Assembly: GCA_964445695.1 (NCBI GenBank)
Contig: CAYULF010000001.1
Location: forward strand, 124,001-188,000
Direction of reading: 5' to 3'
From: JAUIKM01 sp964445695
GTDB taxonomy: Bacteria; Bacteroidota; Ignavibacteria; Kapaibacteriales; UBA7675
DNA length: 64,000 nucleotides
Part shown: piece after piece, positions 26,147-35,155 of the stretch
Layout of the letters: each line of letters opens with the position of its first letter
How positions within the stretch are numbered: position 1 is the stretch's first letter
Translations under genes and position numbers: made by a program
The notes under the pieces: model-generated
Told to the model about the DNA's origin: nothing
The model's input: only the letters and a program-made list of their open reading frames with translations
Databases searched by the model: none

Positions 26147-26192
26147 TGTTTTCCGAATCAGGCGAACGCCAACAATCCTCGGAGCTCCGGGT

Positions 26193-27359
26193 TTGCAAAG
26201 TTCTCAGCTCTCCGCCGCTGCCAAAGAGCCGGCAATAACGGCCCGTGAAAATTCGGTCCTCTCCTGGCTGCAAGTTGCATTATTCATCTACCTCCTGGTC
26301 CTTGCCGTTGGCGTCATAGGGTCCGGCTTCAAATGGGCTTCCGGTGGAAGCTCGGGCGCAGCCGAACTCTTTGAGTTTGCCACCAATCCGTTTACCGGAT
26401 TGATAATCGGGACGCTGGCAACCGCGCTGGTACAGTCCTCGAGTACGGTAACATCCATTATCGTCGGCCTCGTGGCGGGCGGCCTGCCGGTCGCAATCGC
26501 CATACCAATGGTGATGGGCGCGAACATCGGCACCACGGTGACCAACACCCTGGTCAGCCTTGGTCACGTGCGATTCAAAGAAGAGTTCAAGCGCGCGTTT
26601 GCTGCCGCGACGGTGCACGACTTTTTTAACCTGCTGGCCGTGGCGATTTTCCTGCCGCTTGAAATTGCAACCGGTTTCCTGGAAAAGCTCAGTCTGTCGA
26701 TGGCCAACTGGTTTTCGGGCGGAACGGGCGTTGAAATCGGCAGCCTGAACTTTATCAAGCCGATCACCAAACCGGTTATCGGTGTGATTCAGGACACCTT
26801 CGCCGTCATCCCCGAGCCTTTCGGCGGCATTGTGATGATCCTCTTCGGCGTAGCCTTGATCTTCGCCTCGATCACCTTCCTCGGCAAGCTGCTCAAACGC
26901 CTTCTGGTGGGACGCGCAAAAGAAATTCTGCATTCCGCGATTGGTCGTGGACCGGTCATGGGATTGACCTCCGGAACGCTGGTGACCGTTTTGGTACAGT
27001 CTTCCTCAACAACGACAAGCCTTATTGTGCCGCTCGTCGGCTCGGGTGTTTTTAATCTGCGGCAGATCTATCCCTTCACGCTCGGCGCCAATATCGGCAC
27101 GACCATTACGGCGCTGATAGCGGCGACGGCGATATCCGAAGGCAATGCAGTCTTTGCACTGGAAATTGCCATGGTGCACCTGATGTTCAACGTTTGTGCG
27201 GTAGCCGTGATCTTTGGCCTGCCCTTCCTGCGCTCGATTCCACTGATCTGCGCCGAGTATCTGTCCGAAGTGGCCGCCCATCGCAAGTCGTTGGCATTTG
27301 CCTATATTCTGTCGGTGTTTTTTGTCATCCCCGGCATCATCATGTTGCTGACCTCCTGA
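26193..27359 (+). CDS. Na+/phosphate cotransporter (NptA/PNaS family)
   Basis: 388 aa from a TTG start with GGAG eight bases upstream of a short spacer. Two inverted-repeat halves each carry the family's QSSS(S/T) signature (LVQSSSTVTS near residue 83, LVQSSSTTTS near residue 270) followed by the GANIGTT motif (VMGANIGTTVTN, TLGANIGTTITA). About eight to nine hydrophobic helices are visible. The family imports inorganic phosphate with sodium across the inner membrane. It lacks the C-terminal PhoU-like domain found in many bacterial members (chain ends IIMLLTS). The phased repeats in front and the substrate together suggest phosphate-responsive control, which is inference. It converges with the RloC-like gene 13 bases beyond its stop. 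Confidence 0.93.
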   Translation: MQSSQLSAAAKEPAITARENSVLSWLQVALFIYLLVLAVGVIGSGFKWASGGSSGAAELFEFATNPFTGLIIGTLATALVQSSSTVTSIIVGLVAGGLPVAIAIPMVMGANIGTTVTNTLVSLGHVRFKEEFKRAFAAATVHDFFNLLAVAIFLPLEIATGFLEKLSLSMANWFSGGTGVEIGSLNFIKPITKPVIGVIQDTFAVIPEPFGGIVMILFGVALIFASITFLGKLLKRLLVGRAKEILHSAIGRGPVMGLTSGTLVTVLVQSSSTTTSLIVPLVGSGVFNLRQIYPFTLGANIGTTITALIAATAISEGNAVFALEIAMVHLMFNVCAVAVIFGLPFLRSIPLICAEYLSEVAAHRKSLAFAYILSVFFVIPGIIMLLTS

Positions 27360-27372
27360 GGCGCCTTCCGGT

Positions 27373-30057
27373 TCAGTTGGTTTGTTTCTTTAGCGTATTG
27401 CGGCGTTTTTTCAGATTTTCCGACCATTCGGACAGCGTAGCCAGATCGGCGGCAAACTCTTCCGGCAGCGGCAGTTCTCCCGGCAATTCAAAGCTTTGTG
27501 CGTGCACAAAGGTCGAGTAGCGCGACATCATGCGCTCGATCAGGAGGCAGTCCTCTTCGTTTATCACCGTTAAATCCAGCAATTTGTCTTTTGTGTTAAT
27601 CGCGCGACGATGGCGCTCAACAATCGTACCCAGCAAATCGTTTTCAACCATGCGCTCGATTAAAATCCGGATCTCCGCGCACAGGTAGCGCGCATGCGGC
27701 AGATACGCTTCAAATCCTTCCTTCCTGTGGATACCGCCGGCTTTGTTGACAAGATCGCGCAGCGGACTCATCAGATTTTTGGTGCTGCGCGCCGAAAGCG
27801 GCACACTGCCCGGCTCGCCCGCTCCCCAGGCTTCACGCCGGATGTTAAGCACATTGACCCTGAGTCCGGCATAACGGCCGGCAAACTCCGTAAAGAGCGA
27901 GAGCAGCGATAGGCGGTGCGTAAAAACGATCACCTGACGCTCGGTGGACAGTCGCAGCAGCCTGTCGACTACGGCCGCTTCAAAGCGCCCGTCGAGCGAT
28001 GAAATTGGATCGTCAAAGACAAAGGTCGATTTATCGGGACGCCCGCGCACATCGGCCAGAAACGCCGCCAGCTCGACCATGCGCTGCTCGCCTTCGCTTA
28101 ACACTTCACGCGTCGGCGCATTGCCGCGCGCATCGCGCAATTGCAAGCGCCACGCCACTCTGCCCTTTTTAACATTTTCGCGCACGATCTCCGCGCCGAA
28201 GTGACCGGCACGCAGTTGTTCCAACTCTTCATTAAATCGCCCGATGAATTCGCGCTCGACGATCTCGCGGATCAGTTCGGCTTTTTTGCGGGAAATCTCA
28301 GCGGTACGGCAGAGCTTGCGGGCCCGCTCCAGCCGCTCTTTCTGTTTCAGCAGCTCAATGCCCGCGCGAATATCGTCGCGACGCTCGTGCAGAAACCAGG
28401 TCGCCATGAGTTCGTTCAGGCGTCGCTTCCGCGCTTCTCCATCCTCGTCGCCGGCCACCCTGCGCTTGTAGTCCTGCACGCGATTCACCGCCGCGGCCAT
28501 TTCGCTCAGCACAAATCCGGTACATGCGCTGAACTCCTTGAATGTTTTTGCCGCATATCTGCCGTCGATCAGATCAAAGCGGCGCTCAGCAATGTACGCG
28601 CGCAGACTGCGCAGTTCGGCGTACACACACAGTATCTGTCCTGCCACGCGTGCGCCCTCTGCGGAAATCGGGTCCAGCGCGGCGCGCGCCCTGTGTGCGA
28701 TGCCTTCATCCAGTGCAAGCCGCTGCAGATCGGCAAGCGCGGCGTCGTACCGCGCCTGAAGTTCAGCCGATTGTTGTTGTGCGGCCGAGCGCATGAATTC
28801 GTCGAAAGCGCGCACACGATCGCGCGAGACGGCGTCGTATTCGCGGCGACACAGCGGGCAGCGCGAGACGGCGTCGACGGACGGGAAAACACTGTCGGCG
28901 GGCGACTGCGAGGCGGCATAACGACGCGCGGCGCGCCATAGCTCCGCCCAGGCGTCCGAGGCAATGTCGGCCGGGTCGTCGGCATCTTCACTCAAACGCG
29001 CGGCGGCCTGGACGGCTTCCCCGGTTTTGAGGCGCGCCTCGTGCAGAGAGCGCAGCTTTTGCACCTGCATGGCGTTAAACACGCGAGCAATTTCCTGAAA
29101 CTCATGCACGAGAGCTTCAAGCGGCTTCACACGCAATTCAAGTTCACGCACGTGCGCCTCAGCGGATTCCGCACCCGGCATTGCCCGCAGTTGTTTAATC
29201 TCCTGTCGTCTTCGCTCGATGTTAAAATCCGTCAACTCGTCGAGTTCACGCGGATCGGTCAGGTGGTTGACGGATTCGTACCATTCTCCTGCGTGCGTAC
29301 CGCGCAGATCGGCGGGAAGGCGGTCTTTTTTCCAGTAGAGCGTCTGGCTGCGACGCTCGAACATTTCACTTAAACGATCTCCGGCCGTGGTCAAAGCCGA
29401 AAAGACCTGCAGGATGCGCGGTTCGTAACTTACTTCATCCGATGTTTCCAGGTAGGCGCGCCCGCAGCTCGTGTCAAAAATGTCAATGCTGCTCAGTTCC
29501 TCCACCACACCCGAATCAACCGTCCATTGTTGTTTGCGCCTGGTGTTGTCGCAGGAATACTCAACAATGCAGGAGCCCGGCGATCCGTCCGGGTTAAACA
29601 CATTCGGCAGCAGGCGTCCTTGGTGTTTGGCGCCGCAGATATGTTTAAGCAGACGCACATAACCCGACTTGCCCGCTCCGTTGTGGCCGTATACAACCGT
29701 CATGTTAACATTTTTACCGGCGCGCTCAAACTCCAGCGGTCGGCGCGGGCCCAGCGCGTTAATTCCGACTATTTCGCCAATCGATTGCAGGCGCAGGTTC
29801 GTCCGCCGTTCGTGCAGCAAGGCATGACCTTCAAACTGCGGCGCATTGTGTTTAAAATCGGGGTGCAATTCGGCTTCACACAAATCGGCCAGCTCGTCAA
29901 ACTGCTGCGGTTCTATCGAACCGGTTTCCAACAGAAAAAACGCCGCCTGCGCCACCCAGGCCGGTCGCGCGCGCAGCCAATCGGACAATTCACCAGTCAT
30001 TCCACTATCGCTTTGTTGTTCGGAGATTTCCCACGCAACGCGGCACGCGCCTTCCAC
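27373..30057 (-). CDS. RloC/PrrC-like AAA ATPase with HEPN-like C-terminus
   Basis: 894 aa. The GTG start at 30057 is supported by GAGGGAG; an ATG at 30000 is possible. The ABC-type ATPase is split by a coiled coil as in RloC: Walker A GHNGAGKSG near residue 124, a CPLC zinc-hook-like apex near residue 399 inside long helices, signature LSEGEQRMVEL near 655, Walker B FVFDDPISSLD near 677 and H-loop FTHRLSLL. The C-terminal ~150 residues contain SRYSTFVHAQ near residue 845, an Arg-x5-His HEPN-type RNase motif, with an upstream Arg-x3-Glu (RILIE). RloC/PrrC proteins cleave tRNA anticodons upon phage attack or DNA damage. It stands alone, with no restriction-modification genes. TTAA is frequent (about 16). 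Confidence 0.82.
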   Translation of the reverse strand: MEGACRVAWEISEQQSDSGMTGELSDWLRARPAWVAQAAFFLLETGSIEPQQFDELADLCEAELHPDFKHNAPQFEGHALLHERRTNLRLQSIGEIVGINALGPRRPLEFERAGKNVNMTVVYGHNGAGKSGYVRLLKHICGAKHQGRLLPNVFNPDGSPGSCIVEYSCDNTRRKQQWTVDSGVVEELSSIDIFDTSCGRAYLETSDEVSYEPRILQVFSALTTAGDRLSEMFERRSQTLYWKKDRLPADLRGTHAGEWYESVNHLTDPRELDELTDFNIERRRQEIKQLRAMPGAESAEAHVRELELRVKPLEALVHEFQEIARVFNAMQVQKLRSLHEARLKTGEAVQAAARLSEDADDPADIASDAWAELWRAARRYAASQSPADSVFPSVDAVSRCPLCRREYDAVSRDRVRAFDEFMRSAAQQQSAELQARYDAALADLQRLALDEGIAHRARAALDPISAEGARVAGQILCVYAELRSLRAYIAERRFDLIDGRYAAKTFKEFSACTGFVLSEMAAAVNRVQDYKRRVAGDEDGEARKRRLNELMATWFLHERRDDIRAGIELLKQKERLERARKLCRTAEISRKKAELIREIVEREFIGRFNEELEQLRAGHFGAEIVRENVKKGRVAWRLQLRDARGNAPTREVLSEGEQRMVELAAFLADVRGRPDKSTFVFDDPISSLDGRFEAAVVDRLLRLSTERQVIVFTHRLSLLSLFTEFAGRYAGLRVNVLNIRREAWGAGEPGSVPLSARSTKNLMSPLRDLVNKAGGIHRKEGFEAYLPHARYLCAEIRILIERMVENDLLGTIVERHRRAINTKDKLLDLTVINEEDCLLIERMMSRYSTFVHAQSFELPGELPLPEEFAADLATLSEWSENLKKRRNTLKKQTN

Positions 30058-30540
30058 CGCCCGTCTCCCTCATTTTCCGGCGACGCCGTGCCCGTTGCAT
30101 TCGATGGACAATAATACAACGCCGCCGGCACAAGGACAATCCCGTCCTGCCATTCTGAGCGCTTCGCCTTCACCTGCGGCGAGCGGCTTGCTTTTTTTCT
30201 TGTTTGTCAACGAGTTAAAAATGTCAAACACAAGCGTCGCGCAGTCTTTTGGTCTCCGAACTCCACGCCTTCGTGTTTTAAGCCCGTTTCCAACTCGAAG
30301 GCTTCAGTCCCCATTCCGGCGAACAATTTCAAGCCAAAAAAATGCACGCGAGTCAGCTTCTGTCTTGGCAATATTTGTCGGCATCACTATTGGCTCAATT
30401 TGCGCTGCGGCAAACGCCGAAATCCCGCGCAAAGCAGCTTGGTTCACGTACTTTGATAACTACAAGATGGTTGCCTAAGCAACAATCTTGCTGAATTTGA
30501 TCGTGATGCGGTGCGGAGTTAATTGTCGGACGGAAAGTTT
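30058..30540. other. Intergenic region without recognisable gene
   Basis: Spacer upstream of the RloC-like gene and downstream of the efflux operon. It contains the RloC-like ribosome-binding site (GAGGGAG) and a weak TATTATTG element about 40 bases further upstream that could be a -7 box. No convincing open frame or RNA gene is seen. Confidence 0.55.
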
Positions 30541-30580
30541 CGCTGTAAAACTACAGCGGCGCGGACCGAGTCCGCGCCGC
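30541..30580 (-). terminator. Double hairpin element (terminator-like) after the efflux operon
   Basis: Small hairpin CGCTGTA-AAAC-TACAGCG (30541-30558) overlapping a GC-rich stem GCGGCGCGGAC / GTCCGCGCCGC with a 3-base loop (30556-30580). On the - strand it starts 53 bases after the adaptor-protein stop, with the GC stem first. Arm sequences differ from the element at 7857-7905 but pair just as perfectly, and the AAAC loop is identical. On the + strand the stem is followed by AAAAA. Confidence 0.7.
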
Positions 30581-30633
30581 AAAAAGAGTAAATTCCTGCA
30601 GAAAAAGCCTCCTTGCTGGCCGGCTGATTTAAC

Positions 30634-31755
30634 TCAGGCGCCCGGTTCCGGCATACTGCCCGCGGGAATGCCGCGACCGATTTTGACCTGCTCGCCTTCC
30701 TCCAGTCCACCGATGACTTCGACGTTGATGCCGTCGCTGAGCCCCAGCTCCACGTCGCGGCGTTCAAATTCCTGCGGCGATTCTTTTACGAGGACTTCAA
30801 CAAAGGGCGTGCGCTGTTCAAACTGCAATGCCGCTTCTCGCAGGGCCGGCACGTTGTCGCGGCGGTCCAGCACTATGTCCGCGTTGGCGCTGTAATTGGC
30901 GCGAATGACGACGGAGTCTTTTTGTTTAACACTGGCTTCCACCTCGAACTGCACGGCGCCTTCCTGTTCAAAACCCTTGGGGGCTATGTACTCCAGCGTG
31001 CCTTCAAAACTGACGCGGTCAATCGCGCCTACTTTGATCTGCAGCGTCATTCCCTCGCGAATCTTGCCGACTTCAGACTCGTCGACCAGTCCCTTGAAAA
31101 TCAGATCGGACATATCGGCTACGGTCGCGACGCTGGTGCCTTCGTTGAAGGAGTTGGCCTCGATGACCGTCTCACCCTCTTTGACCGGTACTTCCAGCAC
31201 CGTGCCGGCGACGGTCGAATAAATCAGGTTGGACTGCGTGCCGCTCTTTTGCGAGGCTCCTTCGCGCACCAGCTGCAGGTTTGTCTCGGCGGTTTCGAGT
31301 TCTTCGGCGGCCAGTGTTGTGCGGTCCTTCGACTGCAAATACTCTTCCTCCGAGATCACCTCGCGGTCGTAGAGTTTCTTGAGTCTGTCGGCTTCGCGAC
31401 GGAAATTTTCCAGGTTGATGCGCGCGGTGCGGACGCGCGCTTCGGCGTTGTTTAACTCAACCAGATTGGGAATAATGCGCACGCGCGCAATCAGATCGTT
31501 CTTGCGCACTTTCTGGCCCGGCTGAACGTGCAGCGACTCAACGACACCGGAGACCTGCGATTTGATCGCGACTTCCTCACGCGGGACGATCGACCCGGTT
31601 GCTACGGTTTTTTTAACGATCGAAGCCGGCTGAAGACCGACGGTGCGGTAAATCAACGGTACTTCTTCCGCTTTGGAATAGAGATAGTAGACCGTGCCGC
31701 CGGCAAGTCCGAGCAGGGGCAGCACTACGAAGATCACAATCAGGGCAGTTTTCAT
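30634..31755 (-). CDS. Efflux periplasmic adaptor (MacA-like membrane fusion protein)
   Basis: 373 aa. One N-terminal membrane segment (ALIVIFVVLPLLGLAGGTVYYL) anchors it. The biotinyl-lipoyl half-motifs flank a helical hairpin (VAIKSQVSGVVESLHVQPGQKVRKND ... STVAGTVLEVPVKEGETV), with the coiled-coil hairpin between them (residues ~100-165). Beta-barrel and membrane-proximal domains follow (FKGLVDESEVGKIREGM; GLEEGEQV). It links inner-membrane ABC permeases to an outer-membrane channel. Last gene of a four-gene - strand operon (ATPase, permease, permease, adaptor), 23 bases after the second permease. No TolC-like gene is in the window, so the outer channel must be encoded elsewhere. Confidence 0.92.
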   Translation of the reverse strand: MKTALIVIFVVLPLLGLAGGTVYYLYSKAEEVPLIYRTVGLQPASIVKKTVATGSIVPREEVAIKSQVSGVVESLHVQPGQKVRKNDLIARVRIIPNLVELNNAEARVRTARINLENFRREADRLKKLYDREVISEEEYLQSKDRTTLAAEELETAETNLQLVREGASQKSGTQSNLIYSTVAGTVLEVPVKEGETVIEANSFNEGTSVATVADMSDLIFKGLVDESEVGKIREGMTLQIKVGAIDRVSFEGTLEYIAPKGFEQEGAVQFEVEASVKQKDSVVIRANYSANADIVLDRRDNVPALREAALQFEQRTPFVEVLVKESPQEFERRDVELGLSDGINVEVIGGLEEGEQVKIGRGIPAGSMPEPGA

Positions 31756-31778
31756 TGTCGCGCAACTCTTCCAGGGGT

Positions 31779-33038
31779 TTACGAACGCAGGGCTTCAATC
31801 GGCTTGACCATGGCCGCATGCCGCGCGGGAATCACTCCGGCCAGCAGTCCGGCAAACATAAGCAGTCCCAGCGCCGCCATGGCCGCATCGGCGCTGATCG
31901 TCAATGAGTCAAAAATTTGAAAAGCGCCGTCATTCTGCGGCGCGAACGTCGTCACCAGTTCCAGTAATCCAACTCCAAGAGCCAGGCCAAAAATGCCGGC
32001 GCAGGCCGTCAGCACCATGGATTCCATTAGGATCAGACTGATGATTGAACCGGGCGTGGCGCCCATCGCCTTGCGTATACCCAGTTCCTTCATGCGCTCC
32101 TTGACGGCTATCAGCATGATGTTCGAGACGCCGAACGCGCCCGCCAGAAGCGTCAGAACGCCGACGATCCACACGAATCCGCGAATGCCGTCAAACAAAC
32201 TCATTATCTTGCCGAAACGCTCTTCAGAATTAAACGAGCCGAACGCCAACTCGTCATTCGGATGCATCGAGTGGCGTTCCGCCAACACGGCCTTGGCTTC
32301 GCTCTCCAGTTTGCTGACTTTGACGCCGGGCTGCGCCGTCAGTACAAACCAGCCGAGGCGATCGCCGAAGTTAAAGGCCTGTTGGAACGTGGTAAACGGA
32401 ATGTAAACGGACTGTTCCTCGCGCGCCGCACGCTCGCCGGGCGACATCGATTTAAACACGCCGACAACCATGAAATAAGCACCGCGAACGGTAATGAAGT
32501 CGCCGATTGGATCTTCGTCCGCATCGAACAGAATGTCGCGCACACGCTGACCAATGACGGCCACTTTTCGGCGGTGATCGATGTCCAGCTGGTTGATGAA
32601 GCGGCCCGCAGGGAACTCCAGTTTTTCAATGTTGGCGTAAACGGGAAAGTCGCCGTAAACGGAGAAGCTGCCGGTGCGGTTTTTGCGCACGACGTTGTTG
32701 TTGTCGCGCCAACCGCCGAGCTGACAGCGCGGCGAAAAATGTTCAATGCCGGAAACCGCGGCTTCAATTGCGTCGCCGTCGCCGTTATTGAGTTTGGCGC
32801 TGCGGCCCGCCGGCAGCCCTTTAAACGGCATGCTGGAGCGCTGAGCCCAGATATAACAGGCGTTCACCGTTGAGGGCCCCATCGTCATGCTGACGCCGTA
32901 CTGCAGGCCGTTGCCGAAGCCCATCATGATGACCAGCATGAAAATGCCCCAGAAAACACCCAGGGCCGTAAGCAGCGTCCGCAATTTGTTTTTGCGGATG
33001 ACGTTGCCGATTTCCTGCCAGACTTCGAGATCGAGCAT
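31779..33038 (-). CDS. MacB-like ABC transporter permease 2
   Basis: 419 aa from ATG 33038, chosen because the product then begins like its paralogue upstream (LDLEVWQEIGNVIRKNKLRTLLTALGVFWGIFML) and AAGG precedes it. One N-terminal and three C-terminal membrane helices flank a large periplasmic domain, the MacB/FtsX plan. The C-terminal FtsX-like part carries VLTLLAGAFGVSNIMLIAVKERMKELGIRKAMGATPGSI, the typical coupling-helix region. It is homologous along its length to permease 1, so the transporter is probably a heterodimer. It exports a lipid, peptide or drug; the substrate is not predictable. Confidence 0.92.
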   Translation of the reverse strand: MLDLEVWQEIGNVIRKNKLRTLLTALGVFWGIFMLVIMMGFGNGLQYGVSMTMGPSTVNACYIWAQRSSMPFKGLPAGRSAKLNNGDGDAIEAAVSGIEHFSPRCQLGGWRDNNNVVRKNRTGSFSVYGDFPVYANIEKLEFPAGRFINQLDIDHRRKVAVIGQRVRDILFDADEDPIGDFITVRGAYFMVVGVFKSMSPGERAAREEQSVYIPFTTFQQAFNFGDRLGWFVLTAQPGVKVSKLESEAKAVLAERHSMHPNDELAFGSFNSEERFGKIMSLFDGIRGFVWIVGVLTLLAGAFGVSNIMLIAVKERMKELGIRKAMGATPGSIISLILMESMVLTACAGIFGLALGVGLLELVTTFAPQNDGAFQIFDSLTISADAAMAALGLLMFAGLLAGVIPARHAAMVKPIEALRS

Positions 33039-33181
33039 GCCTTGCGTCAGTAAGTGCCTGCACCGGACATATCGATTAAAGTTAACCGTATTGTCGCAAC
33101 AGGTCGATTGCCATATCGGCGAAGCCGGAAAACTCCTGCGCCGCAGCTCGGCGCGCCGGATTCGCAAAAATTACTGTTCAA

Positions 33182-34414
33182 TTATTCATCGCGCAGAGCG
33201 AGTACCGGTTTGATTCGAGCCGCGCGAATAGCCGGCCAGAGTCCCGCGAGCGCGCCCGCCACGATGACAATTACCGTGGCTATGAGCCCCAGGCTGACGT
33301 CCACCGTCGGCGTGCGGAAGTAGTCATGCGGCGGCAGATATGTGTTCGCCAGTTCGATGACAAATACGCCAAGCACCAATCCGATATAACCGGAAAGCGC
33401 CGTCAGCACCACGGATTCCTGCAGGATCATGGAGACGATGGAACCGGGTGTGGCGCCGAGCGCCTTGCGTACCCCAAATTCGCGCGTGCGCTCCTTCACC
33501 GTAATCAGCATGATGTTTGATACGCCTATCACGCCGGCGATAATGGTCATGATCGCCATGACGGAAAGGAAAATTTTCACGGTATCCACTATCGCGGCAA
33601 AGTTCTGCATCTGCACAAGGTTGTTGCGGACAAAGACGGCGCGCTGATCGTTGGGCGCAAAATTGTGGCGCTCTGCCAAGAGCTCGCGAATGCTCTGCGC
33701 TATCTCCTCACTCTCCTCCAGACCTGTATCGCCGATCGTCAACATGATCTGGTTGACCCGGTTGCCGCCACCGTAAGCTTGCTGCGCCGTGGAGATGGGA
33801 ATATAGATCTTGCGCTCTTCGCCGGGCCCGCCTTCGTCGCGGAAAATGCCAACCACCTTGTACATGATGCCGTTGACATTGATCCATTCGCCGATGGGAT
33901 CGCTGTCCTTGAACAGCATCTGGACAACCTGGGTCCCGATCGCCGTCACCTTGCGATTTTCGTCGATGTCGATGTCGTTGACAAAACGCCCGCGAACCAT
34001 GATGGTATTTTCAAGGTAGACGTGATCCGGATGGCAGGCCCGCACCTCAAACGAAGAAGCTTCGTTTTTGTAGCTGATCGTGAAGTTACCGCTGAGGTAA
34101 AAGCGCGACGTGATGTGCTCCACCTGCTCGATCGTGCGCCGGATATCTTCGTAATCGTCGTTGGTAAACTGAATCCGGCGACCGACCGGCATACCGCGAT
34201 GCGGCAGCGAAGCCTTGCCCGGATAAACCCACAAGCTGTTGATCGCATCGTCGCGGAAGTTGTATTGAATGCCGTTCTGCAAACCGTTTCCGGCTGCAAC
34301 CAGGATGACAAGCAGAAAAATCCCCCAGGCCACCGTCATGGCGGTCAGGATCGTGCGCATCAGGTTTTTGCGCATCGTTCCGATGATTTCTCCCCACTTG
34401 TCGAGGTCGAACAT
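33182..34414 (-). CDS. MacB-like ABC transporter permease 1
   Basis: 410 aa with the MacB/FtsX topology. The N-terminal helix follows a short amphipathic start (FDLDKWGEIIGTMRKNLMRTILTAMTVAWGIFLLVILVAA), then a periplasmic domain of ~230 residues and three C-terminal helices. The coupling region VIGVSNIMLITVKERTREFGVRKALGATPGSIVSM is nearly identical in pattern to that of permease 2. The ATPase gene precedes it (60 bases) and permease 2 follows after 143 bases. Separate ATPase and permease genes mark the LolCDE/YknYZ-type arrangement rather than fused MacB. Confidence 0.92.
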   Translation of the reverse strand: MFDLDKWGEIIGTMRKNLMRTILTAMTVAWGIFLLVILVAAGNGLQNGIQYNFRDDAINSLWVYPGKASLPHRGMPVGRRIQFTNDDYEDIRRTIEQVEHITSRFYLSGNFTISYKNEASSFEVRACHPDHVYLENTIMVRGRFVNDIDIDENRKVTAIGTQVVQMLFKDSDPIGEWINVNGIMYKVVGIFRDEGGPGEERKIYIPISTAQQAYGGGNRVNQIMLTIGDTGLEESEEIAQSIRELLAERHNFAPNDQRAVFVRNNLVQMQNFAAIVDTVKIFLSVMAIMTIIAGVIGVSNIMLITVKERTREFGVRKALGATPGSIVSMILQESVVLTALSGYIGLVLGVFVIELANTYLPPHDYFRTPTVDVSLGLIATVIVIVAGALAGLWPAIRAARIKPVLALRDE

Positions 34415-34474
34415 AGTTGTAGTCGAGTATTACAAGCTGAATTGAAAAGATTTCCGCCCGAATGCCCGGAGGCA

Positions 34475-35155
34475 TCAAACGTGGGCGGCGGATTCTTCCA
34501 CGATTTGCCCGTCCTTGATGTGAATCATGCGGCGCGTGCGTTCGGCGATGTCCTGTTCGTGCGTCACAATCGCCACTGTGATGCCCTCGCGGTTGACGTC
34601 CTCAAACACCTGCATGATCTGGTCGGAGGTCGACGAATCAAGCGCGCCCGTCGGTTCGTCGGCCAGCACCAGTTTGGGACGCGAAATCAGCGCCCGCGCG
34701 ATCGCCACGCGTTGCTGCTGTCCGCCCGAGAGTTCGTTCGGGTAGTGCTCGGCGCGATCGGCCAGGCCGACCCGCTCAAGAAATTCCATCGCGGTTCGAT
34801 TGCGCTTGCGGCGTGGCACGCCCTGGTAATAGAGCGGCAAAGCGGCGTTCTCAAGGGCATTTTTGAACGGAAGCAGGTTAAAGGCCTGAAAAACAAAACC
34901 AATGTGTTCGTTGCGCAGACGCGCCGCCTGACGTTCGGACATCGAGCCGATCGGCAGCCCAGCCAGCGTGTAGTTGCCAGTGTCGTAGTTGTCCAGAATG
35001 CCGATGATATTCAGCAGCGTGGACTTGCCGGAACCGGACGAGCCCATGATCGAGACAAACTCGCCGTCTTCTATCGTCAGGTCCACGTCCCGCAGAACCT
35101 GCAGCGTGTTGCTGCCGACCTTGTAGGCTTTGTTGATTTGATGCAATTCGACCAT
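34475..35155 (-). CDS. ABC transporter ATP-binding protein (MacB/LolD type)
   Basis: 226 aa, one complete nucleotide-binding domain: Walker A GSSGSGKSTLL (residues ~38-48), Q-loop FVFQAFNLLP, signature LSGGQQQRVAIARAL, Walker B LVLADEPTGALD and H-loop IVTHEQDIAE. The FQAFNLLP and DEPTGALD wording is characteristic of the MacB/LolD/FtsE subgroup, which couples ATP use to mechanotransmission instead of substrate passage through the membrane. First gene of the four-gene efflux operon; the start at 35155 follows GGGAG at a somewhat long distance. Confidence 0.94.
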   Translation of the reverse strand: MVELHQINKAYKVGSNTLQVLRDVDLTIEDGEFVSIMGSSGSGKSTLLNIIGILDNYDTGNYTLAGLPIGSMSERQAARLRNEHIGFVFQAFNLLPFKNALENAALPLYYQGVPRRKRNRTAMEFLERVGLADRAEHYPNELSGGQQQRVAIARALISRPKLVLADEPTGALDSSTSDQIMQVFEDVNREGITVAIVTHEQDIAERTRRMIHIKDGQIVEESAAHV

